Part shown: positions 38,214 through 48,203 of the stretch, piece by piece
Layout of the letters: each line of letters begins with the position of its first letter
How positions within the stretch are numbered: the stretch's first letter is position 1
Source: Minicystis rosea
GTDB lineage: Bacteria > Myxococcota_A > Polyangia > Polyangiales > Polyangiaceae
Assembly (NCBI GenBank): GCA_001931535.1
Contig: CP016211.1
Coordinates: 14,399,501 to 14,463,500 of the forward strand
DNA length: 64,000 nucleotides
Reading direction: 5' to 3'
Made by a program: the position numbers and the translations under genes
Notes under the pieces: generated by a model
Database searches by the model: none
Told to the model about the DNA's origin: nothing
Seen by the model: the letters and a program-made list of their open reading frames with translations, nothing else

Positions 38214-39699
38214 TCAGCGGTCGGCGCGAAGACTGGCAATCTTCTGCGCCAGCGCCCTTCCGACGGCGCGATGGCCCTTGGGGGTCATGTGGAGATCGGC
38301 GTGGAGGAACGCGCCCGGCTCGGCTGCGGCCAGCGTGTCGTGGGCGTCGAGGGCCGGGAGGTCGAGGGAGGCCGCGGTGGCCAAGAGGTCGTCCGTGAGG
38401 GCGCGGACCTCGCCGAGATCGAGCGGCTCGCGGCCGTATTTGGCCCACTCGTCGCTGGAGACTTCGACGTCGATGGGCAGGGCCAACACCACGAGCTTCG
38501 CGCCGCGCGCGGCGCAGATGGCTTTGGCGCGCTCCAATGGCTCACGCAGTGGCGAGAGCGTGCGGAGGGCGGCTTCGGTGCGGGCGCGGACGGCGGCGAT
38601 CTTCTTCTCGATGGCGTCGCGCTCGCGCAGCGAGGCAAGGACGGCGCGGGCGCGCTCCTTCTCGATCTCTTTTTCCGCGCGGCGGCGCAGGCTGGCCTCG
38701 ATGCGTTTGCGGATCTTCGATCCTTCGACGAGCTGATTGACCGTGACCTCGTGACGGCGCGCGCCCTCCGCGTAGCGAAACTCGTGGCGGCGGACGACGA
38801 TGTCCTCGGGATTGCCATGGTGCTGTTGGTAGGCCTTTCCTTCCTTGGTGCCCATCACCGCGGGATAGGCCTTCACCGCGGCGCGCTCGAGGGCGAGCTG
38901 TGCGGCCTTCTCTTCCTCGACGAGCGCGTCGAGCTCGGCGGGGTTGCGCTCGGCCTTGCGGCGGGCGGCGGCGCCGATCAGATCCTGCCAAGTGCCTTCG
39001 GAGGCGAAGCCGGCTTCGGCGGCGCCGCTGTCGCGATGAAGGAAGGTGCGGAGCGCGAACACCGCGTGCGACTCGCGGAAGAGGAGCGCGCGCCCTGGGA
39101 ACCACGGCGCGCGCTCCGGCGCAGTCTCCGCGCGCACGGCCCAGCCGTCCCACACGGCGTGGCGTTCGGCGTTGGATCGATCGGACTCGAAGAGATCGTT
39201 GGCGAGGTTCACCGTATAGACGACCACCGTCCCCGCGGCGGCGCGCCGCCCGAGCACCTCTTCGAGGATGGCATTGTATTCGGGCGGCCCATACGTGGGC
39301 ACGCCGAGATCGAGCACCGGGCGGCCGGTGCGGGTCGAGAGCTCGGCGCTGAAGGTCTCGTTCTCTTCGACACCGAGGCCGAAGACCTGAGAGTCGCCCA
39401 CGACCAGGACCTCACCCGCCGTGGGAGGAGCGAAGTCCGCGCCGCGAAATCCCTCGGCATTGATGCGAACGCGGGTGACCGGATTGCCATTGAAGGCCAC
39501 CCGCTGCGCGGCGTGCGGGCGCAGGCGGACGCCGAGGGCGCGGTCTTCGACGTAGACGTTGAGGTGCGGGAAGGCGCCGCGATCGCGGGCGCAAAAGGCA
39601 CCTTCGGTGATGGCCGCCCCGCGAGCAGGCCGAGCGCGGCCTGGAGAACGCGCGTGCGGAGCGATCGCGCAGGGGCGGGAGCGGGGCAGGGGTGGCCAT
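38214..39699 (-). CDS. SGNH/GDSL-type hydrolase, membrane-anchored, frameshifted in its N-terminus
   Basis: The intact frame (38214-39500) encodes an SGNH-type hydrolase with VLVVGDSQVFGLGVEE as block I, a coiled, highly charged insert (about 150-300 of that frame) and a C-terminal DLHMTPKGHRAVG with the catalytic Asp-x-x-His. It begins abruptly at a GTG inside an obviously continuing sequence. Upstream, three frames joined by two single-base additions give ATG at 39699, MATPAPLPP..., a hydrophobic LQAALGLLAGAA helix and HLNVYVEDRALGVRLRP. The missing bases fall in G/C runs near 39672-39675 and 39617-39620. The reconstructed protein would be 495 residues. Resembles AlgX/DltD-type O-acyl enzymes in fold only. 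Confidence 0.65.
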
Positions 39700-39766
39700 G
39701 TGCCGTAGGTCGGCGAGGGGGAGGGGAGTGTGACGGGAAAAAGGGAGAGGGGGAGGTCGTGCGGCT

Positions 39767-40305
39767 TCAGGCGCCCCAGTCTGTCGAGAGCAGGCAGTCG
39801 TCAATGGTGGCTTTCCCGAGCGCGACGCAATCCAGGGCGACGTCGGGCACCACCACGTTCCCGAGCGCGGGGGGATCGGGGCGTAGCCTGCATACGTGGC
39901 CTCGATCTCTCTGGCCACGTCTTGCACGAAGGCTTCTTCGTCGGGCGAGCCTCGGTGCCGGACGACGTAATACGGTCCCAGGAAGCTCACGTTGCAGCCG
40001 AACGTGAGCTTGAAGCCCTCCGTGCGCTCGATCTCGTCTTGCTCCGCTTCTTTTCCAGGGATCCAGAGCCGAAGCGTGTACGCCGCGCCGGCGCCGCCGC
40101 CGAGGTGGAGCGAAAGATCATGAAGCCGATGGCGCTTCCCCAACCGGTCGAGCAGCGCCCTCCACGTCGGATATCGCGCCACGGCGGTGCGGGTCGCTTC
40201 GAGGCGTCGCCGCGTCTCCGACGTGTCGTCATATCCCGGGCTCGTGGTCCACAAGCCTCGAGGATAATGGTGGTAGACGACCTCGAGCAACGCGGAGAGG
40301 GTCAT
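39767..40305 (-). CDS. Immunity-like hypothetical protein with an apparent frameshift
   Basis: The first frame from ATG 40305 reads MTLSALLEVVYHHYPRGL, then WRALLDRLGKRH, VSFLGPYYVVRHRG and EEAFVQDVAREIEATY. This pattern occurs in repeated paralogues in myxobacteria that look like immunity proteins of toxin systems; that assignment is from memory of the pattern and is tentative. After GYAPIP the frame turns unnatural. Adding one C to the run of six (39869-39874) continues it as PALGNVVVPDVALDCVALGK and ends in a stop at 39767, giving 179 residues. No toxin gene is adjacent. Confidence 0.55.
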
Positions 40306-40529
40306 GGCTTGCCCACTGTAGCGCCGAGCGAAGGTGGGGAGTTCAGCATCCGTCGCATGTCTTGGTACAACGCCTGACAGTACAGCTCGCCGGCGCCATG
40401 CCAGTCGCGGCTGTGCATCAGATAGCGAGGATAGACAACGACGCCAGACCCGCGATGACGCGCTTCCGGATGTGCATGCCTGGAGGCTTGCGACGGTCGT
40501 GCCGAGTTGGGTTCGTATGGAGCGCCCCC

Positions 40530-41860
40530 TCACCCCTGCGCTTCGATTCGGCTGAGCCCCTCATCGATGATCGCGAGGCCTTCGGCGAGCTCGGCGTCTT
40601 CGATGACGAGCGGGACCAGGATCCGAACCACGTTGCCGTGGGTGCCGCCGGTGAGGAGGATGACGCCGTTTTCGTAACCGTATTGGGCGAGGGCGGCGGC
40701 GGCTTGGGGATTGGGCTCTTTGGTGGAGCGGTCTTTGACGAGCTCGAGGCCGCGCATGGCGCCGAGGCCGCGGGCGTCGCCGATGGAGGGGTGGCGCTTT
40801 TGGAGGTCGGCGAGGGCTTTTTCCAAGGTGTCGCCGAGGGCGCGGGCGCGGGCGAGGACGGCGCCGGCGTTGCCCTCGAAGGCGTCGAGGGTGGCGAGGG
40901 CGGCGGCGCAGCAAACGGGGTTGCCGCCGAAGGTGCCGCCGATGCCGCCGACCATGGGAGCGTCCATGATCTCGGCGCGGCCGGTGACGGCGGCGATGGG
41001 GAGGCCGGATCCGAGGCCTTTGGCGAGCGTCATCAGATCGGGCGTGATGCCGTATTGATGGCAGGCGAAGAGCGTCCCGGTGCGGCCGAAGCCGGTTTGG
41101 ATTTCGTCGACGACGAGCAAGATGCCATGCTCGTCGCAGAGGGCGCGGAGGCCGCGGAGGAAGGCGACGGGCGCGGGGATGACGCCGCCTTCGCCGAGCA
41201 CGGGCTCGACGACGATGGCGGCGAGCTGATCGGCGCCGATGTGGTGAATCACGATCTCGCGGACGGCGGAGAGGCACGCGGCGGCGGGATCGGGCGCGGT
41301 GCTGCGGTAGAGATCGGGATAAGGGGCGTGGTAGACCTCGGCGGCGAAGGGGGCGAATCCATGGCGGTAGGGTTTGACCTTGCCGGTCAGGCTCATGGCC
41401 ATGTACGTGCGGCCGTGAAAGGCATGCTCGAAGGAGAGCACGGCTTGACGGCGGGTGTGGACGCGCGCGATTTTGACGGCGTTTTCGACGGCTTCGGCGC
41501 CGCTGTTGGCGAGGAAGGTCTTCTTCGGGAAAGCCCCGGCGTGAGGCGATTGAGGCGGGCGCAGAGCTCGACGTAGCCCTCGTAAGGGAGGACGTTGAAG
41601 CTCGCGTGGAGCAGGTCTTCGGCTTGGCCGCGCACGGCGGCGACCACGGTGTCGGGCGTGTGGCCGAGGTTCACCACGGCGATGCCGGAGGCGAAGTCGA
41701 GGAGGCGATTGCCATCGACGTCCTCGACGACGGCGCCGTGCGCGCGCGCGACGAAGATCGGTGTCGCGTGGAAGAGGCCGCGGGCTACCTCCGCTTGCCG
41801 TACGGCCATGAGGGCGCGGCTCTTGGGCCCGGGCATCTCGGTGCGGATGTCGATGGCCAT
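40530..41860 (-). CDS. gabT: Class III aminotransferase, GABA aminotransferase-like, with an apparent frameshift
   Basis: PLP-dependent aminotransferase expected to convert 4-aminobutyrate and 2-oxoglutarate to succinate semialdehyde and glutamate. The first part from ATG 41860 (MAIDIRTEMPGPKS to ARLNRLTPG) and the second (FPKKTFLANSGAEAVENAVK to the end) are in different frames. One added G in the run at 41534-41537 joins them as LTPGAFPKKTF and gives a full 443-residue protein. VVDEIQTGFGRTG and the PLP lysine in TLAKGLGSGLP are intact. The start lies three bases after the aldehyde dehydrogenase stop, so it is the third gene of the operon. Confidence 0.8.
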
Positions 41861-41863
41861 GGC

Positions 41864-43324
41864 TCAGTACCAATCGAGAGGAGCCTCGTCGAGGTGCAGG
41901 TTGATCTGTTTGGTCTCGAGGTAGGCCTCGATTCCATAGAGGCCGAGCTCGCGGCCGATGCCGCTCTGTTTGTAGCCGCCCCAAGGCATCTCGTTGTAGG
42001 TGGGGTGATAGGCATTGACCCAGACGATGCCGGCGCGGACCGCGTGGGAGACGCGGTGGGCGCGGAAGACGTCGCTCGTCCAGATGCCGGCGGCGAGGCC
42101 GTATTCGGTGTCGTTGGCGATGCGGATGGCGTCCTCTTCGGTGTCGAAGGGGATGACGCTGAGCACCGGGCCGAAGATCTCTTCGCGCGCGATGCGCATC
42201 TCGGGGCGCACGTCGTCGAAGATGGTGGGCTCGAGGAAGAAGCCGCGGCCGAGGGCGGGATCGTTCGGGCGCTTGCCGCCGCACACGAGGCGGGCGCCTT
42301 CGGCGCGGCCGACATCGATGTAGCGCTCGACCTTCTCGCGGTGCGCGGCGGAGACGAGCGGGCCCATCTTCACGCCGGGCGTGAGGCCGTGACCGAGCTT
42401 GATGCGCGGGACGTAGGCGACCATCGCGTCCACGAAGCGACGATGGATGGATCGCTCGACGAGGAGGCGTGAGCCGGCCGAGCACACCTCACCTTGGTTG
42501 GCGAAGGCGGCGAAGACGGCGCCGACGACGGAGGCCTCGAAGCGGGCATCGGCAAATACGATGTTGGGATTCTTCCCGCCGAGCTCCAAAGAGATGTTCT
42601 TGATGTTGGTGGCGGCGGCGGTGAGGACCGATCGGCCGGTGACGGTGCCGCCGGTGAAGGCGATTTTGTCGACCCAACGGCTTTCGGCGAGCTCTTCGCC
42701 GGCGCCCGCGCCGGGCCCCGTGACGATGTTGATCACGCCTTCGGGAAAACCGACCTCGGTGGCCAGGCGGCCGAGCTCGAGGGCCGAGAGCGGGGTCAGC
42801 TCGGCGGGCTTGAGGACACACACGTTGCCGGCCGCGAGCGCGGGCGCGAGCTTCCATGCGGCCATGAGAAGGGGGTAGTTCCACGGGATGATTTGGGCGC
42901 AGACGCCGACGGGCTCGCGCACGACGATGCTCGTGGAGCTGGCGGGGACGCTCATCGTCTCGCCGTGGATCTTGGTGGCGAGGCCGCCGTAGAAATCGAA
43001 GCAGGCGGCGGCGTCGTCGGCGTCGATCAAGGCCTCTGCGAGGGGCTTGCCCGCGGTGCGCACGTCGAGCGTGGCGAGGGCCTCTCGGTGCTGGCGCACG
43101 GCGGCGGCGAGCGCGAAGAGGAGGCGGGCGCGTTCGACGGCGGGGGTGCGGCGCCATGGGCCACGATCGAAGGCGGCGCGCGCGGCGCGCACGGCGGCGT
43201 CGGCTTCGGTGCGGCCCGCTTCGGGGACGACGGCGACGAGCTCGCCGTTCGCGGGATCGCGGAGCTCTCGGGTCTTCTGGGCGGCGACCCATTGGCCGCC
43301 AATCAACATGGATGTCGGTTTCAT
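41864..43324 (-). CDS. Aldehyde dehydrogenase, betaine/aminobutyraldehyde type
   Basis: 486-residue NAD(P)-dependent aldehyde dehydrogenase. PWNYPLLMAAWKLAPALAAG and FTGGTVTG are the cofactor-binding motifs, the general base Glu is in LELGGKNP and the catalytic Cys in NQGEVCSAGSRLLVE. WVNAYHPTYNEMPWGGYKQSG near the C-terminus is typical of the betaine-aldehyde and 4-aminobutyraldehyde group. The ATG overlaps the stop of the amine oxidase gene (ATGA) and the gabT-like gene follows at once. In this context it probably oxidises 4-aminobutanal to GABA. Confidence 0.92.
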   Translation of the reverse strand: MKPTSMLIGGQWVAAQKTRELRDPANGELVAVVPEAGRTEADAAVRAARAAFDRGPWRRTPAVERARLLFALAAAVRQHREALATLDVRTAGKPLAEALIDADDAAACFDFYGGLATKIHGETMSVPASSTSIVVREPVGVCAQIIPWNYPLLMAAWKLAPALAAGNVCVLKPAELTPLSALELGRLATEVGFPEGVINIVTGPGAGAGEELAESRWVDKIAFTGGTVTGRSVLTAAATNIKNISLELGGKNPNIVFADARFEASVVGAVFAAFANQGEVCSAGSRLLVERSIHRRFVDAMVAYVPRIKLGHGLTPGVKMGPLVSAAHREKVERYIDVGRAEGARLVCGGKRPNDPALGRGFFLEPTIFDDVRPEMRIAREEIFGPVLSVIPFDTEEDAIRIANDTEYGLAAGIWTSDVFRAHRVSHAVRAGIVWVNAYHPTYNEMPWGGYKQSGIGRELGLYGIEAYLETKQINLHLDEAPLDWY

Positions 43325-44970
43325 CGATGCTCCTCGGGGACGCTCTGGGCGAGGAGACCCAGGATGTCCCGGGCCGCTCGCATGCCTTCGCGGGCCGCAC
43401 CCTCCATGTGGGCCGGGTGGGTGAGCGAGGTGTGCTCGCCACAGAAGAGCACGTTGCCCTGGCGCTCCCCTTCGTGGCCAGCAAAAGCCGCATACTGGCC
43501 GACGCGATGGTACGAATACGAAGCCTCGCGCAAATCGGAGAGGTGCGGCAGCGATTGGGTGACCTTTCCGTTGCAGAGCGCGGAGAGGCCCGGAAATACC
43601 GGCTCGGCGCGCCGGAGCAGGGTGCGGGCGTCGTCGAGCACGCCGGGGGTCTTGGCCGTGGCGAAAGGCACGTTGGTGGTCAAGGCATCGGTGATGGGGC
43701 CGCCCGTGTAGAAGACGAGGATGCCACTCCGACAGTATTGGGCGCGGCTCACCTCCCAGGTGTTTTGATAGCCGGTGTCGGCATAGCTCGATCCGTTGCT
43801 CCGGCCGGGCCACGGGCCGGGCATGGTCCAGAGGCGCTCGGTGAATTGGACCTGGGTCTTGCCGTTGTGGGCGCGGCCCAGCTCCCGAATGGCGAGCGTC
43901 TTGCGAGCGTCGAAGCCGGCGCGAGAATAATCGAGGTTCCTGAGCACCGCGAAGGGGAGGGCGAGGACCACGAGATCGGCGACGACCTCGACGGTCCCGC
44001 GGCCGCGCGCGAAGGTGAGCGTCGAGCGGCCGGCGGGCGTCTGCTCGATGCGGAGCAGGCGGTGATCGCGCTGGATGGATCCGCCGAGCGAGCGGGCGAT
44101 GGCCTCGGGGATCTGCTGGTTGCCGCCGCGCACGTGATAGCGCTCGTCGGAGACGCCGAAGAGCTTGAATCGCCGGTTCACGCCCACGGGCTGGCGGCCG
44201 AGGAAATAGACGATGTCGAGCGCCGATTGATCGCGCGTCTCGGAGCCGTGTTGGATGACGTAGGCCGTGTCGAGGAGCTGTCCGAGCCGCGAGCGATGAC
44301 CGCCGGGCACGCGGGAGGCGATCCAATCGTGGACGCTGATGGAGTCGAGGGCGCGGCCGGCGGGCGTGATGGAGTCGTGCCGCGCGATGTCGCCCGCGGC
44401 CGCGAGATCGAGCGCGATGATCGGGTAAATGGCGGCGAAGTCGGCGTCGGCTTCGGCCTTCGGGTAATACGATCCATCGAAGTGATACGTCTCCTCCGCG
44501 CCGGGGACCTCCGCCGCTTTGAGGTCGTCGAGGGCGAGGCCGAAGCGGGCGGCGAGGCGTTGCAACACGATGTTGTCGGTGTCGATGAGCTCGGCGCACC
44601 ACTCGCTCACTTGATGGTCGTCGAAATAACCGACGTTGGAGAACATGCGCCCGCCGACGCGGCCGGAGGCTTCGTAGACGGTGGACGAGAGTCCGTGATC
44701 GGCGAGATGGAGCGCGCAGCAGAGGCCGGCGATTCCGGCGCCGACGATGGCGATGGTCGGGCCACGTTCGGCGCGCGCGCGGCGCGGGAGGCTGTACGCG
44801 ACGGCGCCCGCGGCGGCGCCGGCGAGGAAGGCGCGGCGCGAGAGGCGCGGTGCTTCGGCGCGGGCGCGGAGCTCGCGGAGCGCTTCGAGCGGGAGGCCAT
44901 GGGCGCGGGTGAGGTGGTGATCGAGAAACAGCCTCTGCAATGAACGCAGCAGAGGAGTGTGCGCCCTCAT
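43321..44970 (-). CDS. Tat-exported flavin amine oxidase
   Basis: 549 residues. A Tat-like signal (RLSRRAFLAGAAAGAVAYSL, about residues 36-55) ends at ARA. The FAD-binding GPTIAIVGAGIAGLCCALHL is followed by EASGRVGGRMFS. The C-terminal VLFCGEHTSLTHPAHMEGAAREGMRAA is the flavin monoamine oxidase end motif. It should oxidise an amine to the aldehyde with release of peroxide, outside the cytoplasm. The ATG at 44970 has GAGAGG ten bases upstream; an ATG at 44997 is possible. It is first in an operon with aldehyde dehydrogenase and GABA aminotransferase, which points to putrescine or a related amine as substrate. Confidence 0.88.
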   Translation of the reverse strand: MRAHTPLLRSLQRLFLDHHLTRAHGLPLEALRELRARAEAPRLSRRAFLAGAAAGAVAYSLPRRARAERGPTIAIVGAGIAGLCCALHLADHGLSSTVYEASGRVGGRMFSNVGYFDDHQVSEWCAELIDTDNIVLQRLAARFGLALDDLKAAEVPGAEETYHFDGSYYPKAEADADFAAIYPIIALDLAAAGDIARHDSITPAGRALDSISVHDWIASRVPGGHRSRLGQLLDTAYVIQHGSETRDQSALDIVYFLGRQPVGVNRRFKLFGVSDERYHVRGGNQQIPEAIARSLGGSIQRDHRLLRIEQTPAGRSTLTFARGRGTVEVVADLVVLALPFAVLRNLDYSRAGFDARKTLAIRELGRAHNGKTQVQFTERLWTMPGPWPGRSNGSSYADTGYQNTWEVSRAQYCRSGILVFYTGGPITDALTTNVPFATAKTPGVLDDARTLLRRAEPVFPGLSALCNGKVTQSLPHLSDLREASYSYHRVGQYAAFAGHEGERQGNVLFCGEHTSLTHPAHMEGAAREGMRAARDILGLLAQSVPEEHR

Positions 44971-45226
44971 CGGAAATGACCTCTCGGAGGAGGACATGCG
45001 ATTGCGATACCAGCGGGCGACATGCGCACCGGGCGGATGCGTAGACGCGTGGGACGCAACCGGACGACGGCCGAGCCGAGGCGCGTGAGCAGCGCGGATA
45101 CATCCGCGCGAAGGCATGGACAGCGGGGACGCTTGTGGTACCGTCGCGCCTCTCGACCGCAAAGACCGAGAGGCCGCCTGGACGCTCGCGCGCCACGCCC
45201 TCGGTAGGAGGTGCTCGAAGAACGAA

Positions 45227-46795
45227 ATGAAGCGGGCCCTGTTGCCTTACGTTCCCTTGATTCTACTGCTCCTCACTCTCGCTGCGCCCGCGCGCGCCGG
45301 CGAAGAGCCCGCGGCCAAAGCGCCGCCCGATACCCTCGCTGCCGTCCACGCCCGCGGCGAGCTGCGCTGGGGTGCCGACGCGCAAGGTGGCGCGCCGTAC
45401 GTGTTCCAGGATCCGATGGATCCGAATCACCTCGTCGGCTTCGAGGTGGACCTCGCCGACGCCTTGGCGAAGAGGCTCGCCGCCCGCGCGCGCCCCGTGC
45501 AAGGCCAGTGGGAAGGCCTCCTGGAGCTGCTCGCCCGCGGCGATTTCGACGTGGCCTTGAATGGCATCGAGGTCGCGGAGGAGAAGCGGCGCGCGTGCGA
45601 GCTGTCCCATCCCTATTACGCGGCGGCGGAGCGGCTCACCGTGCGACGCGGTGATTCGGCGGCGCCGCGCACGCTCGAAGCTCTGCGCGGGCGCCGCGTG
45701 GGGACGCTGCCGAACTCGCTGGCGCAGCGGATCCTGGAGCGCGCCGGCGCCGACGTGAAGACGTACGAAGGTGGGCAGAACGACATCTATGACGATCTCC
45801 GGATCGGGCGCACCGACGCGGTCCTGCTCGACGATCCCATCACGCGTTATTACGGCGCCGTCGATCCGGCGCTCGAGGTGGTGAACGGCGCCTTCGGGGA
45901 GATTCGATATGCCGTGGCGCTCAAGAAGGATGACGCCGCCATGGTGGAGGCGGTCAATCACGCCATCGACGATCTCGCCGCCGACGGGACGCTGGCGCGG
46001 ATCTACGGGCGCTGGGGGATTTGGAACGACGAGACCGCTCGTCTGCTCAAAGGCCCTTCGCCGCCTTCCGGGCTCCACGAAGCTTATGATGCTTGGCGCG
46101 CGGCCGTGGGGAAGCCGCTGCCCTTCTGGTCGCGGGTCTGCGAGCGATATCCGGCGACGCTGCGGCTCTTCGCGCGCGGCGCGGCGATGACGCTGGCCGT
46201 GAGCGTGGCCTCGATGGCGCTGGCGGTGACGCTCGGGTTGATCCTCTCGCTCGGGCGCGCTTATGGCCCCTTGCCGATTCGGCTCTTCGCCACCGGCTAC
46301 ATCGAGCTCTTTCGGGGCACGCCGCTCCTGATTCAGCTCATCATGATTTACTTCGGGCTGCCGGAGCTCGGGATCACGTTGCATCCCTTCGTGGCCGGCG
46401 TGCTGGCGCTGGGGCTCAACTATGCTGCGGCCGAGGCCGAGAACTACCGGGCCGGCCTCGCCAGCGTGCCGGCTGGGCAGCTCGACGCGGCGCGGACGCT
46501 GGGGCTCTCGACGCCGCAGGCGGTACGGTTCGTGATTGGGCCGCAGGCGTTCCGGGTGGCCATCCCTCCGGCGACCAACGACTTCATCGCGCTGCTCAAA
46601 GACAGCTCGCTGATCTCGGTGGTGACCCTGACCGAGCTCACCAAGACGTATACGAGCCTGGCCGCCGCCATGCGCGATCACCTGGGTTTGGGGCTTCTCG
46701 TGGCGATCTTCTATCTCGGGCTCAGCCTGCCCTTCGCGAAGCTGTCGCGCTGGGTCGAAGGCCGGATGGGGCAGCATCTCCGCCGCGCGGCGTGA
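45227..46795 (+). CDS. Fused amino-acid-type ABC binding protein and permease
   Basis: 522 residues. The Sec signal peptide (MKRALLPYVPLILLLLTLAAPARA) is followed by a type 3 solute-binding domain (about 30-285; GFEVDLADALAKRL, DVALNGIEV, TLARIYGRWG). A linker leads into a HisM/GlnP-type permease (about 315-520) with the EFR-like ELFRGTPLLIQL and coupling segment ALGLNYAAAEAENYRAG. The fusion tethers the binder to the membrane, as in some Gram-positive and delta-proteobacterial systems. AGGAGG lies 15 bases before the ATG, rather far. The ATPase gene follows by 11 bases. Divergence from the amine-degradation operon suggests an amino acid or amine substrate. Confidence 0.9.
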   Translation: MKRALLPYVPLILLLLTLAAPARAGEEPAAKAPPDTLAAVHARGELRWGADAQGGAPYVFQDPMDPNHLVGFEVDLADALAKRLAARARPVQGQWEGLLELLARGDFDVALNGIEVAEEKRRACELSHPYYAAAERLTVRRGDSAAPRTLEALRGRRVGTLPNSLAQRILERAGADVKTYEGGQNDIYDDLRIGRTDAVLLDDPITRYYGAVDPALEVVNGAFGEIRYAVALKKDDAAMVEAVNHAIDDLAADGTLARIYGRWGIWNDETARLLKGPSPPSGLHEAYDAWRAAVGKPLPFWSRVCERYPATLRLFARGAAMTLAVSVASMALAVTLGLILSLGRAYGPLPIRLFATGYIELFRGTPLLIQLIMIYFGLPELGITLHPFVAGVLALGLNYAAAEAENYRAGLASVPAGQLDAARTLGLSTPQAVRFVIGPQAFRVAIPPATNDFIALLKDSSLISVVTLTELTKTYTSLAAAMRDHLGLGLLVAIFYLGLSLPFAKLSRWVEGRMGQHLRRAA

Positions 46796-46806
46796 AAGGG
46801 GGACAC

Positions 46807-47505
46807 ATGGCGATTCGGGTCATCGATCTGGAGAAGCGTCACCCCGGCGCGCACGCGCCCGCGCTCCGCGGCCTCTCGCTCGACGTCGGCGCGGGCCGCG
46901 TCGCGGCCGTGCTCGGCAAGAGCGGCGCGGGCAAGAGCACGCTCTTGCGCTGCCTGGTGGGGCTCGATCCTTTCGACAGCGGCTCCGTCGAGATCGACGG
47001 TGTCACCATCAACGCCGGCGGCGATGGGCGCTCCCTGCTCGGGCGGGTGGGCATGGTGTTTCAATCGTTCGAGCTGTTCCCGCACCTCTCGGTGCTCGAA
47101 AACCTCACGCTGGCGCCCATCCGCGTGCGCGGCGAGGCGCGCGCCTCCGCCGAGAAGCGAGCGCGCGAGCTGCTCGAGGAGCTCGGCTTGAGCGAGAAGA
47201 TCAGCGCCTTCCCCGAGGCCCTCTCCGGCGGGCAAAAGCAGCGCGTGGCCATCGCGCGGGCGCTGTGCATGGAGCCGCGGGTGCTGCTCTACGACGAGCC
47301 GACGAGCGCGCTGGATCCCTCGCTCAAGCAGGAAGTGGGGCGGACCCTGCGCCGGGTGGCCAAGACGGGCGTCACGCAGATCGTGGTGACACACGACATC
47401 GAGGTGGCCCGCGAGGCGTCCGACGTGGTGTTCCTGCTCGAAGCAGGGAAGGTGGCCAAGACCGGCCGGCCGGACGAGGTCTTGCCGGTGGCGGCGGTGG
47501 GCTGA
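46807..47505 (+). CDS. Amino-acid-type ABC transporter ATP-binding protein
   Basis: 232-residue ATPase of the GlnQ/HisP class. Walker A GKSGAGKST, Q-loop MVFQSFELFPHLSVLENL, signature ALSGGQKQRVAIARAL, Walker B VLLYDEPTSALDP and switch His in VVTHD are all intact. It powers the fused binding-protein/permease encoded 11 bases upstream. The ATG was chosen over longer in-frame starts because it gives the standard MAIRVIDLEKR N-terminus and follows a G-rich ribosome site. A very strong terminator ends the operon. Confidence 0.95.
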   Translation: MAIRVIDLEKRHPGAHAPALRGLSLDVGAGRVAAVLGKSGAGKSTLLRCLVGLDPFDSGSVEIDGVTINAGGDGRSLLGRVGMVFQSFELFPHLSVLENLTLAPIRVRGEARASAEKRARELLEELGLSEKISAFPEALSGGQKQRVAIARALCMEPRVLLYDEPTSALDPSLKQEVGRTLRRVAKTGVTQIVVTHDIEVAREASDVVFLLEAGKVAKTGRPDEVLPVAAVG

Positions 47506-47531
47506 AGCCCTGGGCCGAGCTCATGACATGA

Positions 47532-47574
47532 CCGGGCGAAGCGAGGATCGAACATCGATCCTCGCTTCGCCCGG
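47532..47574 (+). terminator. 20-bp perfect hairpin terminator
   Basis: Arms at 47532-47551 and 47555-47574 pair perfectly around an ACA loop, 26 bases after the ATPase stop. It is the longest perfect stem noted in the window. Confidence 0.85.
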
Positions 47575-47744
47575 CTCATGCGTCCTCGACGCGCGCTTCA
47601 CCGCGCGGAGCCGAGGAGCGTGCATGTGGGCGAGCCGAGCTGGGGTGAATCTTCCTTACCGCGCGGAGCGATTCGGGTTAGGCTGAATGCCTCAGCTTGA
47701 CGCGCGTGGTGACAGCCTCACCGCGCTCGTCCCAGGAGGACAAC

Positions 47745-48107
47745 ATGCTTAATCGGATGAAGCTCACGTATGTTGCCGTCGCGCTTTCGCTGACGACAGC
47801 GTGGGTCGGTGCCCAAGGGTGCGGCTCGTCGTCGCCGAGCACGGGCGGCGGTGGCCACGGCGGCTCGGGTGGCCATGGCGGCGTGGGCGGCCATGGCGGC
47901 TCAGGCGGTGATGGTGGAGACACCGGGTGCCCGACCGACCACGGTATCTACAAGCCGCCCGTGAGCCCCTGTGCCATCGAGGGATACCAATGCGCTTACG
48001 GTGATACGGCCTGTGTCAGCGTCTATGTCTGCCACGACGGTGGCTGGACGGACCAGGGATGCACGTCGAGCTCGTCGAGCAGCAGCAGCACCGGCAGCGG
48101 AGGCTGA
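47745..48107 (+). CDS. Small Gly-rich lipoprotein, first of a tandem pair
   Basis: 120 residues. The signal peptide MLNRMKLTYVAVALSLTTAW ends AQGC (residue 26). A HGGSGGHGG linker leads to a small four-cysteine domain (CPTDHGIYKPPVSPCAIEGYQC... and VYVCHDGGWTDQGC), then a Ser-rich end. The domain resembles a compact disulphide module. AGGAGGACA lies just upstream of the ATG. The next gene is a paralogue with the same ribosome-site context, indicating local duplication. Function unknown. Confidence 0.75.
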   Translation: MLNRMKLTYVAVALSLTTAWVGAQGCGSSSPSTGGGGHGGSGGHGGVGGHGGSGGDGGDTGCPTDHGIYKPPVSPCAIEGYQCAYGDTACVSVYVCHDGGWTDQGCTSSSSSSSSTGSGG

Positions 48108-48203
48108 ATCGCCGAAGGCGCCTCGATCGCGCCGCCGCGGCTCTTCGACATCCGAGCTCGATGAGCGCGGCCGTGGACGGGCGCGCTCGTCTCAGGAGGA
48201 CAC

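Noticed and set aside
40530..42485. A 651-codon minus-strand frame as one gene
   Set aside because: Its first part runs out of frame through the aldehyde dehydrogenase gene; the real protein changes frame near 41535 and starts at 41860.
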